A stretch of 64,000 nucleotides of DNA from Alphaproteobacteria bacterium (GTDB lineage Bacteria; Pseudomonadota; Alphaproteobacteria; Caulobacterales; Hyphomonadaceae). The DNA lies in the NCBI GenBank assembly GCA_016125405.1, contig WGLW01000021.1, positions 1 to 64,000 of the forward strand. Reading direction: 5' to 3'. This document shows positions 49,484-59,342 of the stretch, piece by piece. The notes beneath the pieces are model-generated. The model made no database searches. It saw nothing but the letters and a program-made list of their open reading frames with translations, and was not told where the DNA came from. Each line of letters starts with the position of its first letter. Positions within the stretch are counted from its first letter, which is position 1. Position numbers and translations under genes: made by a program.

Positions 49484-49969
49484 ATGACTTCACGCCGTTC
49501 ATTTCTGCTTACCACCGTCACGCTAGCGGGCGCAGGCTCGATTGCCGCCCTGCTCGGCCCCGCCGCCATGGCGGACGCGGGATACGAAGTGACCCACACA
49601 GATGCGGAATGGCGCAAAATGCTGTCGCCAGAGGCCTATCAGGTGCTGCGCCACGAGGCGACGGAACGGCCCGGAACCAGCCCGCTCAACGATGAGGACC
49701 GCAAGGGCATCTATGAATGCGCGGGATGCGACTTGCCGGTCTACTCCTCGGAGACAAAATTCCATTCCGGGACCGGCTGGCCGAGTTTCTGGAAGCCCTT
49801 GCCCCATTCCGTCCTCGAAAAGCGCGACACTTCGGCGGGCATGATCCGCACGGAAATCCATTGCAGGCGCTGCGGCGGGCACCTCGGACACGTCTTCAAT
49901 GACGGGCCGAAACCGACTGGCCTGCGCTACTGCATGAATGGCGTGGCGCTGAAATTCGTCCCGGCCTAG
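49484..49969 (+). CDS. msrB: peptide-methionine (R)-S-oxide reductase, TAT-exported
   Basis: MTSRRSFLLTTVTLAGAG leader; CAGCDLPVYSSETKFHSGTGWPSF, CRRCGGHLGHVFNDGPKPTGLRYCMNGVAL. Confidence 0.95.
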   Translation: MTSRRSFLLTTVTLAGAGSIAALLGPAAMADAGYEVTHTDAEWRKMLSPEAYQVLRHEATERPGTSPLNDEDRKGIYECAGCDLPVYSSETKFHSGTGWPSFWKPLPHSVLEKRDTSAGMIRTEIHCRRCGGHLGHVFNDGPKPTGLRYCMNGVALKFVPA

Positions 49970-50013
49970 GGCAGCCCTCAGTTCTCTTCCCCTGAAGCGG
50001 CGCCCAAAAGCGC

Positions 50014-50057
50014 GACGGCGGACCGGAATGGCTTTTCGGTCCGCCGCCGTCGTTTTT
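50014..50057 (+). terminator. Intrinsic terminator after msrB
   Basis: GACGGCGGACCG ... CGGTCCGCCGCCGTCG followed by TTTTT. Confidence 0.75.
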
Positions 50058-50169
50058 GGCCCAGGGATGTCAGCGGAGACAGACTGTCCCGACCCGGCTT
50101 TATTCGGGGAGACCAACGCCATCTAACGGTAGGCGGGCCCTCTCCGCAACCATTAAATATTCCCATTTT

Positions 50170-50184
50170 GTTCTTGTATTGTTC
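50170..50184. promoter_or_regulatory. Alphaproteobacterial-type LexA box GTTC-N7-GTTC
   Basis: GTTCTTGTATTGTTC, 46 bp upstream of the radical SAM gene start in an AT-rich promoter region. Confidence 0.68.
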
Positions 50185-50230
50185 CTTTGTTGATGTTAGG
50201 TTCGTGGTTTGTGGATGAGAAGACGAATCC

Positions 50231-51379
50231 ATGCCCCCTCAACATCAGTGGAGATCGCGGTCAAAAGCCGCGGATTGGGCTGTGGAGCGGGCCAAAGCGC
50301 GCGGCAGAGGGGCGCTTTCGAACGCGTCCGGCAGGTTTGAACGCCAGTATGTCGAGCCGGCGGACGATGGCTGGGACAAGGATGAGGAAGACCTCGGCGC
50401 CTTCCGCACGGAGACGATCCCGGAGCGGCCGAAGACCATCATCACCTACAATACATCGCCCGACATTTCCTTCGACCGCACGATCAATCCCTACAAGGGA
50501 TGCGAGCACGGCTGCATCTATTGCTTCGCCCGGCCCAATCACGCCTATCGCGGCCTGTCGCCGGGTCTGGATTTCGAGACCAGGATATTCGTGAAGCCTG
50601 GCGCCGCTGCGATCCTCGAGCGTGAACTGGCGAGGAAATCCTACAAGGTCGCCCCGATCATGATGGCGGGCGACACCGACATCTACCAGCCCGTCGAGCG
50701 CGAGCTGAAGATCACCCGCGCGCTGCTGGAAGTGCTGTCCGCGCACGACCATCCGGTCAATCTGATCACCAAGTCCGCCCTTGTCCTGCGCGATCTGGAT
50801 ATTCTGGCGCCCATGGCGGCGAAGGGACTGGTCAAGGTCGCCGTCTCGTTCACGACGCTCGATCGAAAACTGCACCGCACGATGGAGCCGCGCGCCGCAG
50901 CCCCGCAGAAGAGGCTGGAGACAATGCACGCGCTTGCCGATGCCGGCGTGCCGGTCACCGCCATGACGGCGCCGCTGATCCCTGCCCTGAACGAGCCCGA
51001 GCTTGAGCGTCTTCTCGAAGCCGCCGCCCGCGCCGGCGCAACCCGCGCCGGATATGTCCTCCTTCGCCTTCCTCTCGAAATCGCAGGCCTGTTCACCGAA
51101 TGGCTGGAGGCGAACTATCCGGACCGCGCAAAGCGTGTGATGTCCCTGCTGCGGTCGGCGCATCAGGGGCAGGATTACCGGTCGGAATGGAAAACGCGCC
51201 AGCGCGGCGATGGTCCCTATGCCCGTCTGATCGCGGACCGCTTTAAGGCGACAACCCAGAGGCTCGGCCTGAACAAGGTCAGCTTCGAATTGCGCACGGA
51301 CCTGTTCCGGCCACCCCGGCAAATCGAGGAAAAACGGCAATTGTCGCTGTTCGGCGACGAGCCGGCAGGGGGCGTTTGA
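50231..51379 (+). CDS. PA0069 family radical SAM protein (SplB-like)
   Basis: SFDRTINPYKGCEHGCIYCFARPNHAYRGLSPGLDFETRIFVK (CxxxCxxC cluster), MMAGDTDIYQPVE. Confidence 0.92.
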   Translation: MPPQHQWRSRSKAADWAVERAKARGRGALSNASGRFERQYVEPADDGWDKDEEDLGAFRTETIPERPKTIITYNTSPDISFDRTINPYKGCEHGCIYCFARPNHAYRGLSPGLDFETRIFVKPGAAAILERELARKSYKVAPIMMAGDTDIYQPVERELKITRALLEVLSAHDHPVNLITKSALVLRDLDILAPMAAKGLVKVAVSFTTLDRKLHRTMEPRAAAPQKRLETMHALADAGVPVTAMTAPLIPALNEPELERLLEAAARAGATRAGYVLLRLPLEIAGLFTEWLEANYPDRAKRVMSLLRSAHQGQDYRSEWKTRQRGDGPYARLIADRFKATTQRLGLNKVSFELRTDLFRPPRQIEEKRQLSLFGDEPAGGV

Positions 51380-51411
51380 GGCTCAGCCGCCGCCAAATAG
51401 TAAAAGCGCTC

Positions 51412-51427
51412 TTAACCATTGGATTAA
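51412..51427. promoter_or_regulatory. CtrA-like element TTAACCAT-TGGA-TTAA upstream of ccrM
   Basis: Contains TTAACCAT and a second TTAA but with 8-bp spacing rather than 7. Confidence 0.35.
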
Positions 51428-51487
51428 CAGGTCTTTTAGGGGAAGCAGCGACTCTCTCCGCTCCTGTCCAGAGTTCCAGTGGCGTGA

Positions 51488-52663
<1,176 letters not shown>

Positions 52664-52800
52664 AACTCCGCCCCAGACGCAAATCTGCGCGGCCAGCGAC
52701 ACAGGAACCTTGAGGTGCCTGGTTTGCAAACGCGCACTTGCGATCCAATTGGGGTGGAAGCGCCTAACACTCCCGATCTGCGGCCGGAGGAACCCGATCC

Positions 52801-53418
52801 ATGCTGAAGCTCTTCTACATGCCGGGCGCCTGCTCGCTGGCGACCCACATCATCCTGCGGGAAACCGGCGAACCGTTCGAACTGGAGAAGGTCGGGCGCG
52901 ACAAGAAGACGGACAAGGGCGCGGACTTCCTGAAGCTCAACCCCAAGGGCTACGTTCCGGCGCTGCAGCTGGACGACGGGGAAATCGTCACCGAGAACAT
53001 CGTCATTCACCAGTACCTCGCCGACCACCATGCCAGCGCCTACCTGCTGCCCAAGCATGGCACACGCGAGCGCCTGCGCGTGGATCAGCTGATGGTCTAT
53101 GTCAGCACCGAGATCCACAAGAGCTACAGCCCGCTCTTCAATCCGGCGTTTCCCGAAGAGGTGAAAGTCATTCTCCGCGACAAGCTCGTCCAGAGGTACG
53201 GGCTGATCGAGGAACTCCTGTCTGACGGACGGACCTGGCTCACCGGCGAACAGTTCAGCACGGTGGACGCCTATCTCTTCACGGTGTCCCGCTGGTCGAA
53301 GAACACGGGCGTCGACCTGTCGAAGTTTCCAGGCGTCATCGCCCTCAACGAGCGCATCGCGACGAGGCCGGGGGTGAAAGCGGCGCTGGAGGCGGAGGGG
53401 CTCGCCAAGGCGCCCTGA
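52801..53418 (+). CDS. glutathione S-transferase family protein
   Basis: MLKLFYMPGACSLATHIILRETGEPFELEKV, LNPKGYVPALQLDDGEIVTENIVIHQYLAD. Confidence 0.93.
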   Translation: MLKLFYMPGACSLATHIILRETGEPFELEKVGRDKKTDKGADFLKLNPKGYVPALQLDDGEIVTENIVIHQYLADHHASAYLLPKHGTRERLRVDQLMVYVSTEIHKSYSPLFNPAFPEEVKVILRDKLVQRYGLIEELLSDGRTWLTGEQFSTVDAYLFTVSRWSKNTGVDLSKFPGVIALNERIATRPGVKAALEAEGLAKAP

Positions 53419-53427
53419 CCCGCCCGG

Positions 53428-53970
53428 TTACTTTCCGGCGGCGGCTTTCTCGCGCGCTTCCATCATCGACGGATAGAACTGGGTAAACACCGTATCAATG
53501 GCGCCGTGTTCCTGGTGGCAGGAATAGCAGGCCTGGTCGCGCGCGATCGGCGTGCCGAAGCCGCCTGCGCGGTAGCCATAGAAAGTCCAGCTTCCCTTGC
53601 CGGCCTTCTCGTCCTTCACATGGATCGAATGGCCCACGACGGGGCCTTGCACATGACCGCCCTTGGCGGGCGAGACTTCCTCCAGCGGCCGGCGGATTTC
53701 GAGGTCCAGCATCGTCCCGGCCGGAAATAGCCCCGTCTTCAGAAAGGTCGCATAGCTCTTCGGATCCATGCGCACCGCGTTGAAGGTTTTGCCGCCCACA
53801 TCGCCCTCATAGCTAAGGGCGAACGTGGTTCCGATGGTCGGCCACCGGTCAATATTTGCCGGGATCGCCAGCTTGCCGTCGGCGCCGAATTTCGGTCCCG
53901 CCCACGCCAGAGCGGAGAATCCAACGGCCAAAATGGCCGCGATGCCCAGTCCAGCCGCAAGGCGTTTCAT
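53428..53970 (-). CDS. cytochrome P460 family protein
   Basis: Signal peptide; FNAVRMDPKSYATFLKTGLFPAGTMLDLEIR; ACYSCHQEHGAIDTVFTQFYP haem motif. Confidence 0.85.
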   Translation of the reverse strand: MKRLAAGLGIAAILAVGFSALAWAGPKFGADGKLAIPANIDRWPTIGTTFALSYEGDVGGKTFNAVRMDPKSYATFLKTGLFPAGTMLDLEIRRPLEEVSPAKGGHVQGPVVGHSIHVKDEKAGKGSWTFYGYRAGGFGTPIARDQACYSCHQEHGAIDTVFTQFYPSMMEAREKAAAGK

Positions 53971-54150
53971 CCGTCCGTCCTCCAAGGGTAAGCAGCGACA
54001 CTTTTGCGCGACGAAGGTCGCGCAGAAAGGTCAATCTTCCCACCTTTCGCGCCGCAGCAAGGGCTGTAGCCTGCAATCGGGCGCCTGAGACGTCGGATGC
54101 ACGGCATTTGCCGGATGGCGCCCGGCGGCGTTGCGCTCTATGTCAGAGTC

Positions 54151-54363
54151 ATGCAGCTCTGGCTTACCTACGCGCTCTACGCGGTTATCGGCGTTGTCTT
54201 TGTCGTTCTGGCGTTCGGGGTCTTCAACCTCGTCCGGACAGATTCGCAGGCGCGCTCACGCTCGAACAAGCTGATGCGGCTGCGCGTTGTGGTGCAGTTC
54301 ATCGCCGTCATCCTGATCGTCGCGCTGGGCCTGGTCGCCGGGCGCATTCACTTGCACGGCTAA
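54151..54363 (+). CDS. HIG1-domain twin-transmembrane protein
   Basis: ALYAVIGVVFVVLAFGVFNLVRTDSQARSRSNKLMRLRVVVQFIAVILIVAL; upstream of cobalamin adenosyltransferase and etfBA. Confidence 0.82.
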   Translation: MQLWLTYALYAVIGVVFVVLAFGVFNLVRTDSQARSRSNKLMRLRVVVQFIAVILIVALGLVAGRIHLHG

Positions 54364-54448
54364 CGAAGCCGCTCCGTCATAAATTCGACGCCCATGGCGT
54401 GTTTCCTGCACATGGGGAAGGCGGATCGGTGAAATTTCACCGGTTGCA

Positions 54449-54922
54449 TTGTCCAAGCCTGAAGCTGTCTCGGCGATGATGGCCAAGGTTGGAAAGTGCA
54501 CGCCAAGGGTGACGGCGATGTTCGGACGGCGAAAAGGCGACCTCAATTCGCGACGCTTCTGGAGCTGGTTTTCCGGCGAAGCGCAGGGCCTTGCAAATGG
54601 CGCGGAGGCGCTGATGCGGGGCGAGTCCGACGCCGAATGGCAGCTGATCGAGCTCAACGAACGCATCCGCCGGTTCAGCGAAGGCATGGAAGCCGACGTG
54701 TCGCATACGCTGGACGGGCTTTACCTGCTCAGCATTTCTGGCCCGGCTGAACGCGTTGCCATGCTGCTCAATGCCGCCCCGGTCGTGAAGGGCTGGCGCT
54801 TGGCGCCGCGCGACATGGGCGCCGACGCCGACAAGCGGCGTGTCCCCTTTCGTCTGGCTCCGCGCCCCTCCCTGGACGCGGTCTCGCCGATCGAGGCCCG
54901 TTACGAGGCCTACGCCATCTGA
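54449..54922 (+). CDS. hypothetical protein
   Basis: Intact ORF between co-oriented genes (FWSWFSGEAQGLANGAEALMRGESDAEWQLIELNERIRRFSEGMEADVSH...); start uncertain. Confidence 0.6.
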   Translation: MSKPEAVSAMMAKVGKCTPRVTAMFGRRKGDLNSRRFWSWFSGEAQGLANGAEALMRGESDAEWQLIELNERIRRFSEGMEADVSHTLDGLYLLSISGPAERVAMLLNAAPVVKGWRLAPRDMGADADKRRVPFRLAPRPSLDAVSPIEARYEAYAI

Positions 54923-54969
54923 CCGGCGCACGTATTGACGCCCGGCGCGGGCAGGCGTCACAACCAGTC

Positions 54970-55548
54970 ATGGTTGTTCTCAACAAGATCTACACCCGAA
55001 CCGGCGACGACGGCTCCACGGGCCTCGCCACGGGCGAGCGCGTCAGCAAATGGGACCTTCGCGTCGAGGCCTACGGCGCCGTCGACGAGGCCAACTCCGC
55101 GCTCGGCGTCGTTCGTCTTCACGCCGCCGCAGATCCCGATCTCGACGCCATGCTGGCACGCATCCAGAACGACCTCTTCGACCTGGGAGCGGATCTGGCG
55201 ACGCCGGAAAGAGACAAGCCCCTGGGCTGGACGCCGCTGCGCATCGTCGAGGCGCAAGTCAGCCGGCTGGAGGCCGAGATCGACGCCATGAATGCGCCGA
55301 TCCCGGCGCTCGACAGCTTCATCCTGCCCGGCGGGTCGCCTCTGGCGGCCCACCTGCATGTCGCTCGCGCAATCGCCCGGCGCGCCGAACGCCTGATCGC
55401 CGAGCTGGCTTCGGCACCGGATGAAAAGGTGTCGGCGCCCGCCCTCGCCTACGCCAACCGGCTGTCGGACTTCCTGTTTGTCGCCGCACGCCGCGCCAAT
55501 GGAAATGGCGCCGATGACGTGAAATGGGTTCCAGGCGCAAACCGTTAG
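54970..55548 (+). CDS. cob(I)yrinic acid a,c-diamide adenosyltransferase (PduO-type)
   Basis: KIYTRTGDDGSTGLATGERVSKWDLRVEAYGAVDEANSALGV...FILPGGSPLAAHLHVARAIARRAER. Confidence 0.95.
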   Translation: MVVLNKIYTRTGDDGSTGLATGERVSKWDLRVEAYGAVDEANSALGVVRLHAAADPDLDAMLARIQNDLFDLGADLATPERDKPLGWTPLRIVEAQVSRLEAEIDAMNAPIPALDSFILPGGSPLAAHLHVARAIARRAERLIAELASAPDEKVSAPALAYANRLSDFLFVAARRANGNGADDVKWVPGANR

Positions 55549-55642
55549 CGCATAGCCGCACACGCTGACTCAGGCTCTTGGCGGCGCCGGCGAATGCCGA
55601 CAATAATCCCGCGTCCACGCCAAACCCGCTGGGGATAGCAAC

Positions 55643-56860
55643 CTGAAAACGGTCGCCGCCGCACTTGCAGCCCTTTGTCTGGTCGCCGCCGGCGCTGGCT
55701 CCGCGTCTGCCCAGCTGACAAAGGAGGCGCAAGCCCAGCTGGCGCGCGAAGACGCTGCTCTGGATGCGTTCGCAGCGGAACTCGACCAGGCCGCCAAGGC
55801 GCCCGATTTCGTCGGCCTCGCCGTGGCCGTTGTGAAACACGGGCATATCGCGCTTGTTCGCACCTATGGCGTGCGCGAGGCCGGTACAGACGAAAAGGTG
55901 ACGCCGGACACTGTCTTCCGCCTCGCTTCGCTCTCAAAAGGGTTCGCCGCCACGCTGGCCGAACTGGAAATCAGGCAGGGCAAGTTCCTGCTCAGCGATC
56001 CGGTCACGAAGTCCGTTCCTCAATTCAAGCTCAAGACTGAAACAGATACCGACGCCGTGACGGTCGAAGACGTCCTCTCTCACCGCACCGGGTTACCGCC
56101 CTATGCCTATGACAACCTGCTCGAAGCGGGCGTCTCGCCGGATGAGGTGCTGTCGCGCTACGCAGACGTGAAGCTGACCTGCAAGGTCGGCGAGTGCTAC
56201 ACTTACCAGAACACGGCCTTCAACATGATCGCCAAGGTGATCGAGGTCGCCACCGGCAGATCCTATGCCGAGGAGTTGCGCTCGCACCTGATCGAACCGC
56301 TGGGGCTCACCAATGTGTCCGTCGGCCTCGCCGGCCTCAAGTCAAGCGGCAACTGGGCTCACCCGCATCGCCGCCGCCACAACGCCTGGGAGCCGGTTGC
56401 GGTCAAGCAGGCTTACTACGAAGTTCCGGCCGCCGGCGGCGTCAACGCCAGCATAACCGACCTCGCAACCTGGATGATCGCCCAGATGGGCGGCCGGCCG
56501 GACGTGCTGCCCGAGCCACTGCTCGACGATCTGCGTAAGCCGCGCGTGTCGACACCGGCCGAAACCCGCCGCGCCCACTATCTGAAAATGCCGGTGAAGA
56601 GCACGCAGTACGGGCTCGGCTGGCGGACCTATTCCTATGCAGGCCACAAGCTGGTCACGCATTCCGGCGGCGTCGAGGGCTATTTCTCGCAGATTTCCTG
56701 GCTGCCGGAGAGCCGCGACGGCATCGTCATCCTGTCCAACACCCGCGGCGCCCGCGCCGGCAAGATCTTGCCGACCTGGCTCGACTACGAACTGGGACTG
56801 AAGAAACAGGACTGGTTTCAGCTGGCCGAACTCGAAGAGGCCGAGTCCGCACCGGAATAG
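55643..56860 (+). CDS. serine hydrolase (beta-lactamase/class C-like), secreted; proposed CTG start
   Basis: SLSKGFAATLAELEI (SxxK), HRTGLPPYAYD; in-frame upstream sequence reads (M)KTVAAALAALCLVAAGAGSASAQ from CTG 55643. ORF track start is 55823. Confidence 0.82.
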   Translation: MKTVAAALAALCLVAAGAGSASAQLTKEAQAQLAREDAALDAFAAELDQAAKAPDFVGLAVAVVKHGHIALVRTYGVREAGTDEKVTPDTVFRLASLSKGFAATLAELEIRQGKFLLSDPVTKSVPQFKLKTETDTDAVTVEDVLSHRTGLPPYAYDNLLEAGVSPDEVLSRYADVKLTCKVGECYTYQNTAFNMIAKVIEVATGRSYAEELRSHLIEPLGLTNVSVGLAGLKSSGNWAHPHRRRHNAWEPVAVKQAYYEVPAAGGVNASITDLATWMIAQMGGRPDVLPEPLLDDLRKPRVSTPAETRRAHYLKMPVKSTQYGLGWRTYSYAGHKLVTHSGGVEGYFSQISWLPESRDGIVILSNTRGARAGKILPTWLDYELGLKKQDWFQLAELEEAESAPE

Positions 56861-56866
56861 GCGCGC

Positions 56867-57307
56867 CTATTCCTGAGATACCTTCTGGCGCGCCAGCGCA
56901 GACTGCATGGGCGACAGACCCAGCCGGTCGACAAGCTGGCGCATCAGCGCGTCCTCGTAGGGATCGCGGACATTGTCCGCCAGCACGACGCGCCACAGCG
57001 CTTCGACCACGGCGATCCGGTCCTCCAGCGGCACGACCTGCTTGATCGCCCGTGTGAACTGGTAGAGGTCGATCGCCTCGGCCTCCACCGCTTCGCCTTC
57101 GGCCCGCAGCAAGGCCGCATCGTCCAGGCTCATATTGTAGCGCTCGGCCAGAATGCGATCGATCACCTCGCGCTCGCCGGCGTCATAGGAGTCGTCCGCG
57201 CGCGCCGCCATCACCAGCACCGCAGCGATGGCGGTGCGGGCGTCTTCCGGCGGAAGGTTGGCGTGACTGGCCGTAGAAAGCAGTCGCTTGAGGAATCCGG
57301 CAGGCAT
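56867..57307 (-). CDS. TerB family protein
   Basis: AIAAVLVMAARADDSYDAGEREVIDRILAERYNM...RIAVVEALWRVVLADNVRDPYEDALMRQLVDRLGL. Confidence 0.85.
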   Translation of the reverse strand: MPAGFLKRLLSTASHANLPPEDARTAIAAVLVMAARADDSYDAGEREVIDRILAERYNMSLDDAALLRAEGEAVEAEAIDLYQFTRAIKQVVPLEDRIAVVEALWRVVLADNVRDPYEDALMRQLVDRLGLSPMQSALARQKVSQE

Positions 57308-57571
57308 GGGGCCTATCTAGGCGCTCCGGGCGGCAGACCAAACTCACAACATCCTTACCTAAGGGCCGGATCGGCCCGGAAAATGCCGCAGCGCGCCAAA
57401 ACGCCGCTTTTTCCCGGTCGCCCGGCCGAAAACCTTGATTCCGGCGCGTCCGCTGCATAACAGGAGGCGCCGAGCCCGCCGCAGCGCCCTGTACGAGCGA
57501 CTGTCGCGGGCATCGCACTATGTTTCGATGACGCCCAGCCAGGGCCGTCCTGTCCGAACCGGAGACCGCCG

Positions 57572-58318
57572 ATGAAGGTTCTCGTGCCCGTGAAACGGGT
57601 GATCGACTACAACGTCCGCCCCCGCGTGAAGCCTGACCAGACCGGCGTCGACCTCGCCAACGTCAAGATGGCGATGAACCCGTTCGACGAGATTTCCGTC
57701 GAAGAAGCGGTCCGCATGAAGGAAAAGGGGATCGCGACCGAGATCGTGATCGTCTCCATCGGTCCGGCCCAGGCGCAGGAAACCATCCGCGTCGGTCTCG
57801 CCATGGGCGGCGACCGCGGCATCCTGGTCCAGACGGACGAGCGCGTCGAACCGCTCGCGGTCGCCAAGATCCTCAAGGCCATCGTCGAGCAGGAAAAGGC
57901 CGACCTCGTAATCGCGGGCAAACAGGCCATCGACGACGACAACAACCAGACGGGCCAGATGCTGGCCGCCCTGCTAGACTGGCCGCAGGGCACGTTCGCC
58001 TCGGCCGTCGCGAAAGACGGTGACAAGCTGAAGGTCACCCGCGAGGTCGACGGCGGACTGCAGACCATCTCGCTCGACATGCCGGCCGTGGTCACTACGG
58101 ACCTGCGCCTCAACGAACCGCGCTTCGCCTCGCTGCCCAACATCATGAAGGCGAAGAAGAAAGAGATCGCGATGAAGACGCCCGCCGACTATGGCGTCGA
58201 TACCGCTGCGCGGCTCAGCGTCGTCAAAGTCACCGAGCCGAAGAAGCGTGAAGCCGGCGAGAAAGTCGCCGACGTCGATACGCTGATCGCGAAACTGAAA
58301 TCCGTGGGAGCGATCTGA
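57572..58318 (+). CDS. etfB: electron transfer flavoprotein subunit beta
   Basis: [70 protein letters not shown]. Confidence 0.97.
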   Translation: MKVLVPVKRVIDYNVRPRVKPDQTGVDLANVKMAMNPFDEISVEEAVRMKEKGIATEIVIVSIGPAQAQETIRVGLAMGGDRGILVQTDERVEPLAVAKILKAIVEQEKADLVIAGKQAIDDDNNQTGQMLAALLDWPQGTFASAVAKDGDKLKVTREVDGGLQTISLDMPAVVTTDLRLNEPRFASLPNIMKAKKKEIAMKTPADYGVDTAARLSVVKVTEPKKREAGEKVADVDTLIAKLKSVGAI

Positions 58319-58319
58319 T

Positions 58320-59249
58320 ATGGCCGTCCTGGTTCTCGCTGAACACTCCAACGCCGCGCTGAATGATGCGACGACCAAGGTCGTCTCCGCCGCCGCAGCC
58401 TTCGGCGGCGACATCGACATTCTGGTCGCCGGCAGCAACGCCAAGGCGGCCGCTGACGCCGCAGCGCAGATTGCTGGCGTCCGCAGGGTGCTGCTGGCGG
58501 ATGGTCCCGCCTATGAGCACGCCACCGCCGAGGCGCTCGAAGCGGTCATCGTTCCGCTGATGGCGAACTACGACGCGTTCTTCGCCCCCGCGACGACGGC
58601 CGGCAAGAACGTCAGCCCGCGCATCGCCGCGAAGCTGGACGTGATGCAGCTGTCGGACATCACCGGCGTCATCGACAAGGACACGTTCGAGCGCCCGATT
58701 TACGCTGGCAACGCCATTCTCACGGTGAAATCGTCCGACAAGAAGAAAGTCGTCACCGTTCGCGGCACCGCCTTCCAGGCGGCGGCTTCCGGCGGTTCGG
58801 CCAGCGTCGAAGCCATCGAGGCGCCTGCCGGTCCTTTCAAGTCAGCCTTCGTTGGCGAAGAGCTATCCAAGTCGGACCGCCCCGAACTCGCCTCCGCCAA
58901 GCGCATCGTCTCGGGCGGCCGCGCCCTGGCCTCGGCCGAGCAGTTCCAGAAATACATCCTGCCGCTGGCCGACAAGCTGGGCGCTGGTGTTGGCGCCTCG
59001 CGCGCCGCGGTCGATGCAGGCTACGCGCCAAACGACTACCAGGTCGGACAGACCGGCAAGGTGGTTGCGCCGGAGCTCTATGTCGCCATTGGTATCTCAG
59101 GCGCCATCCAGCACCTCGCCGGCATGAAGGACTCGAAAGTCATCGTCGCCATCAACAAGGACGAGGAAGCCCCGATCTTCGCGATCGCGGACTACGGCAT
59201 CGTCGGCGATCTCTTCAAGATTGTGCCTGAGCTCACCGAGAAGCTCTAG
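58320..59249 (+). CDS. etfA: electron transfer flavoprotein subunit alpha
   Basis: [76 protein letters not shown]. Confidence 0.97.
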   Translation: MAVLVLAEHSNAALNDATTKVVSAAAAFGGDIDILVAGSNAKAAADAAAQIAGVRRVLLADGPAYEHATAEALEAVIVPLMANYDAFFAPATTAGKNVSPRIAAKLDVMQLSDITGVIDKDTFERPIYAGNAILTVKSSDKKKVVTVRGTAFQAAASGGSASVEAIEAPAGPFKSAFVGEELSKSDRPELASAKRIVSGGRALASAEQFQKYILPLADKLGAGVGASRAAVDAGYAPNDYQVGQTGKVVAPELYVAIGISGAIQHLAGMKDSKVIVAINKDEEAPIFAIADYGIVGDLFKIVPELTEKL

Positions 59250-59273
59250 GTCTCATCCTGCAGACACTCTTTG

Positions 59274-59304
59274 CGCCCCGCATCCCGGCGATGCGGGGCG
59301 TTTT
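59274..59304 (+). terminator. Intrinsic terminator after etfA
   Basis: CGCCCCGCATC-CCGGC-GATGCGGGGCG-TTTT. Confidence 0.92.
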
Positions 59305-59342
59305 CGTTCAGGGCGGCGCGCTACATAAGAGCGGCTTCCGGG

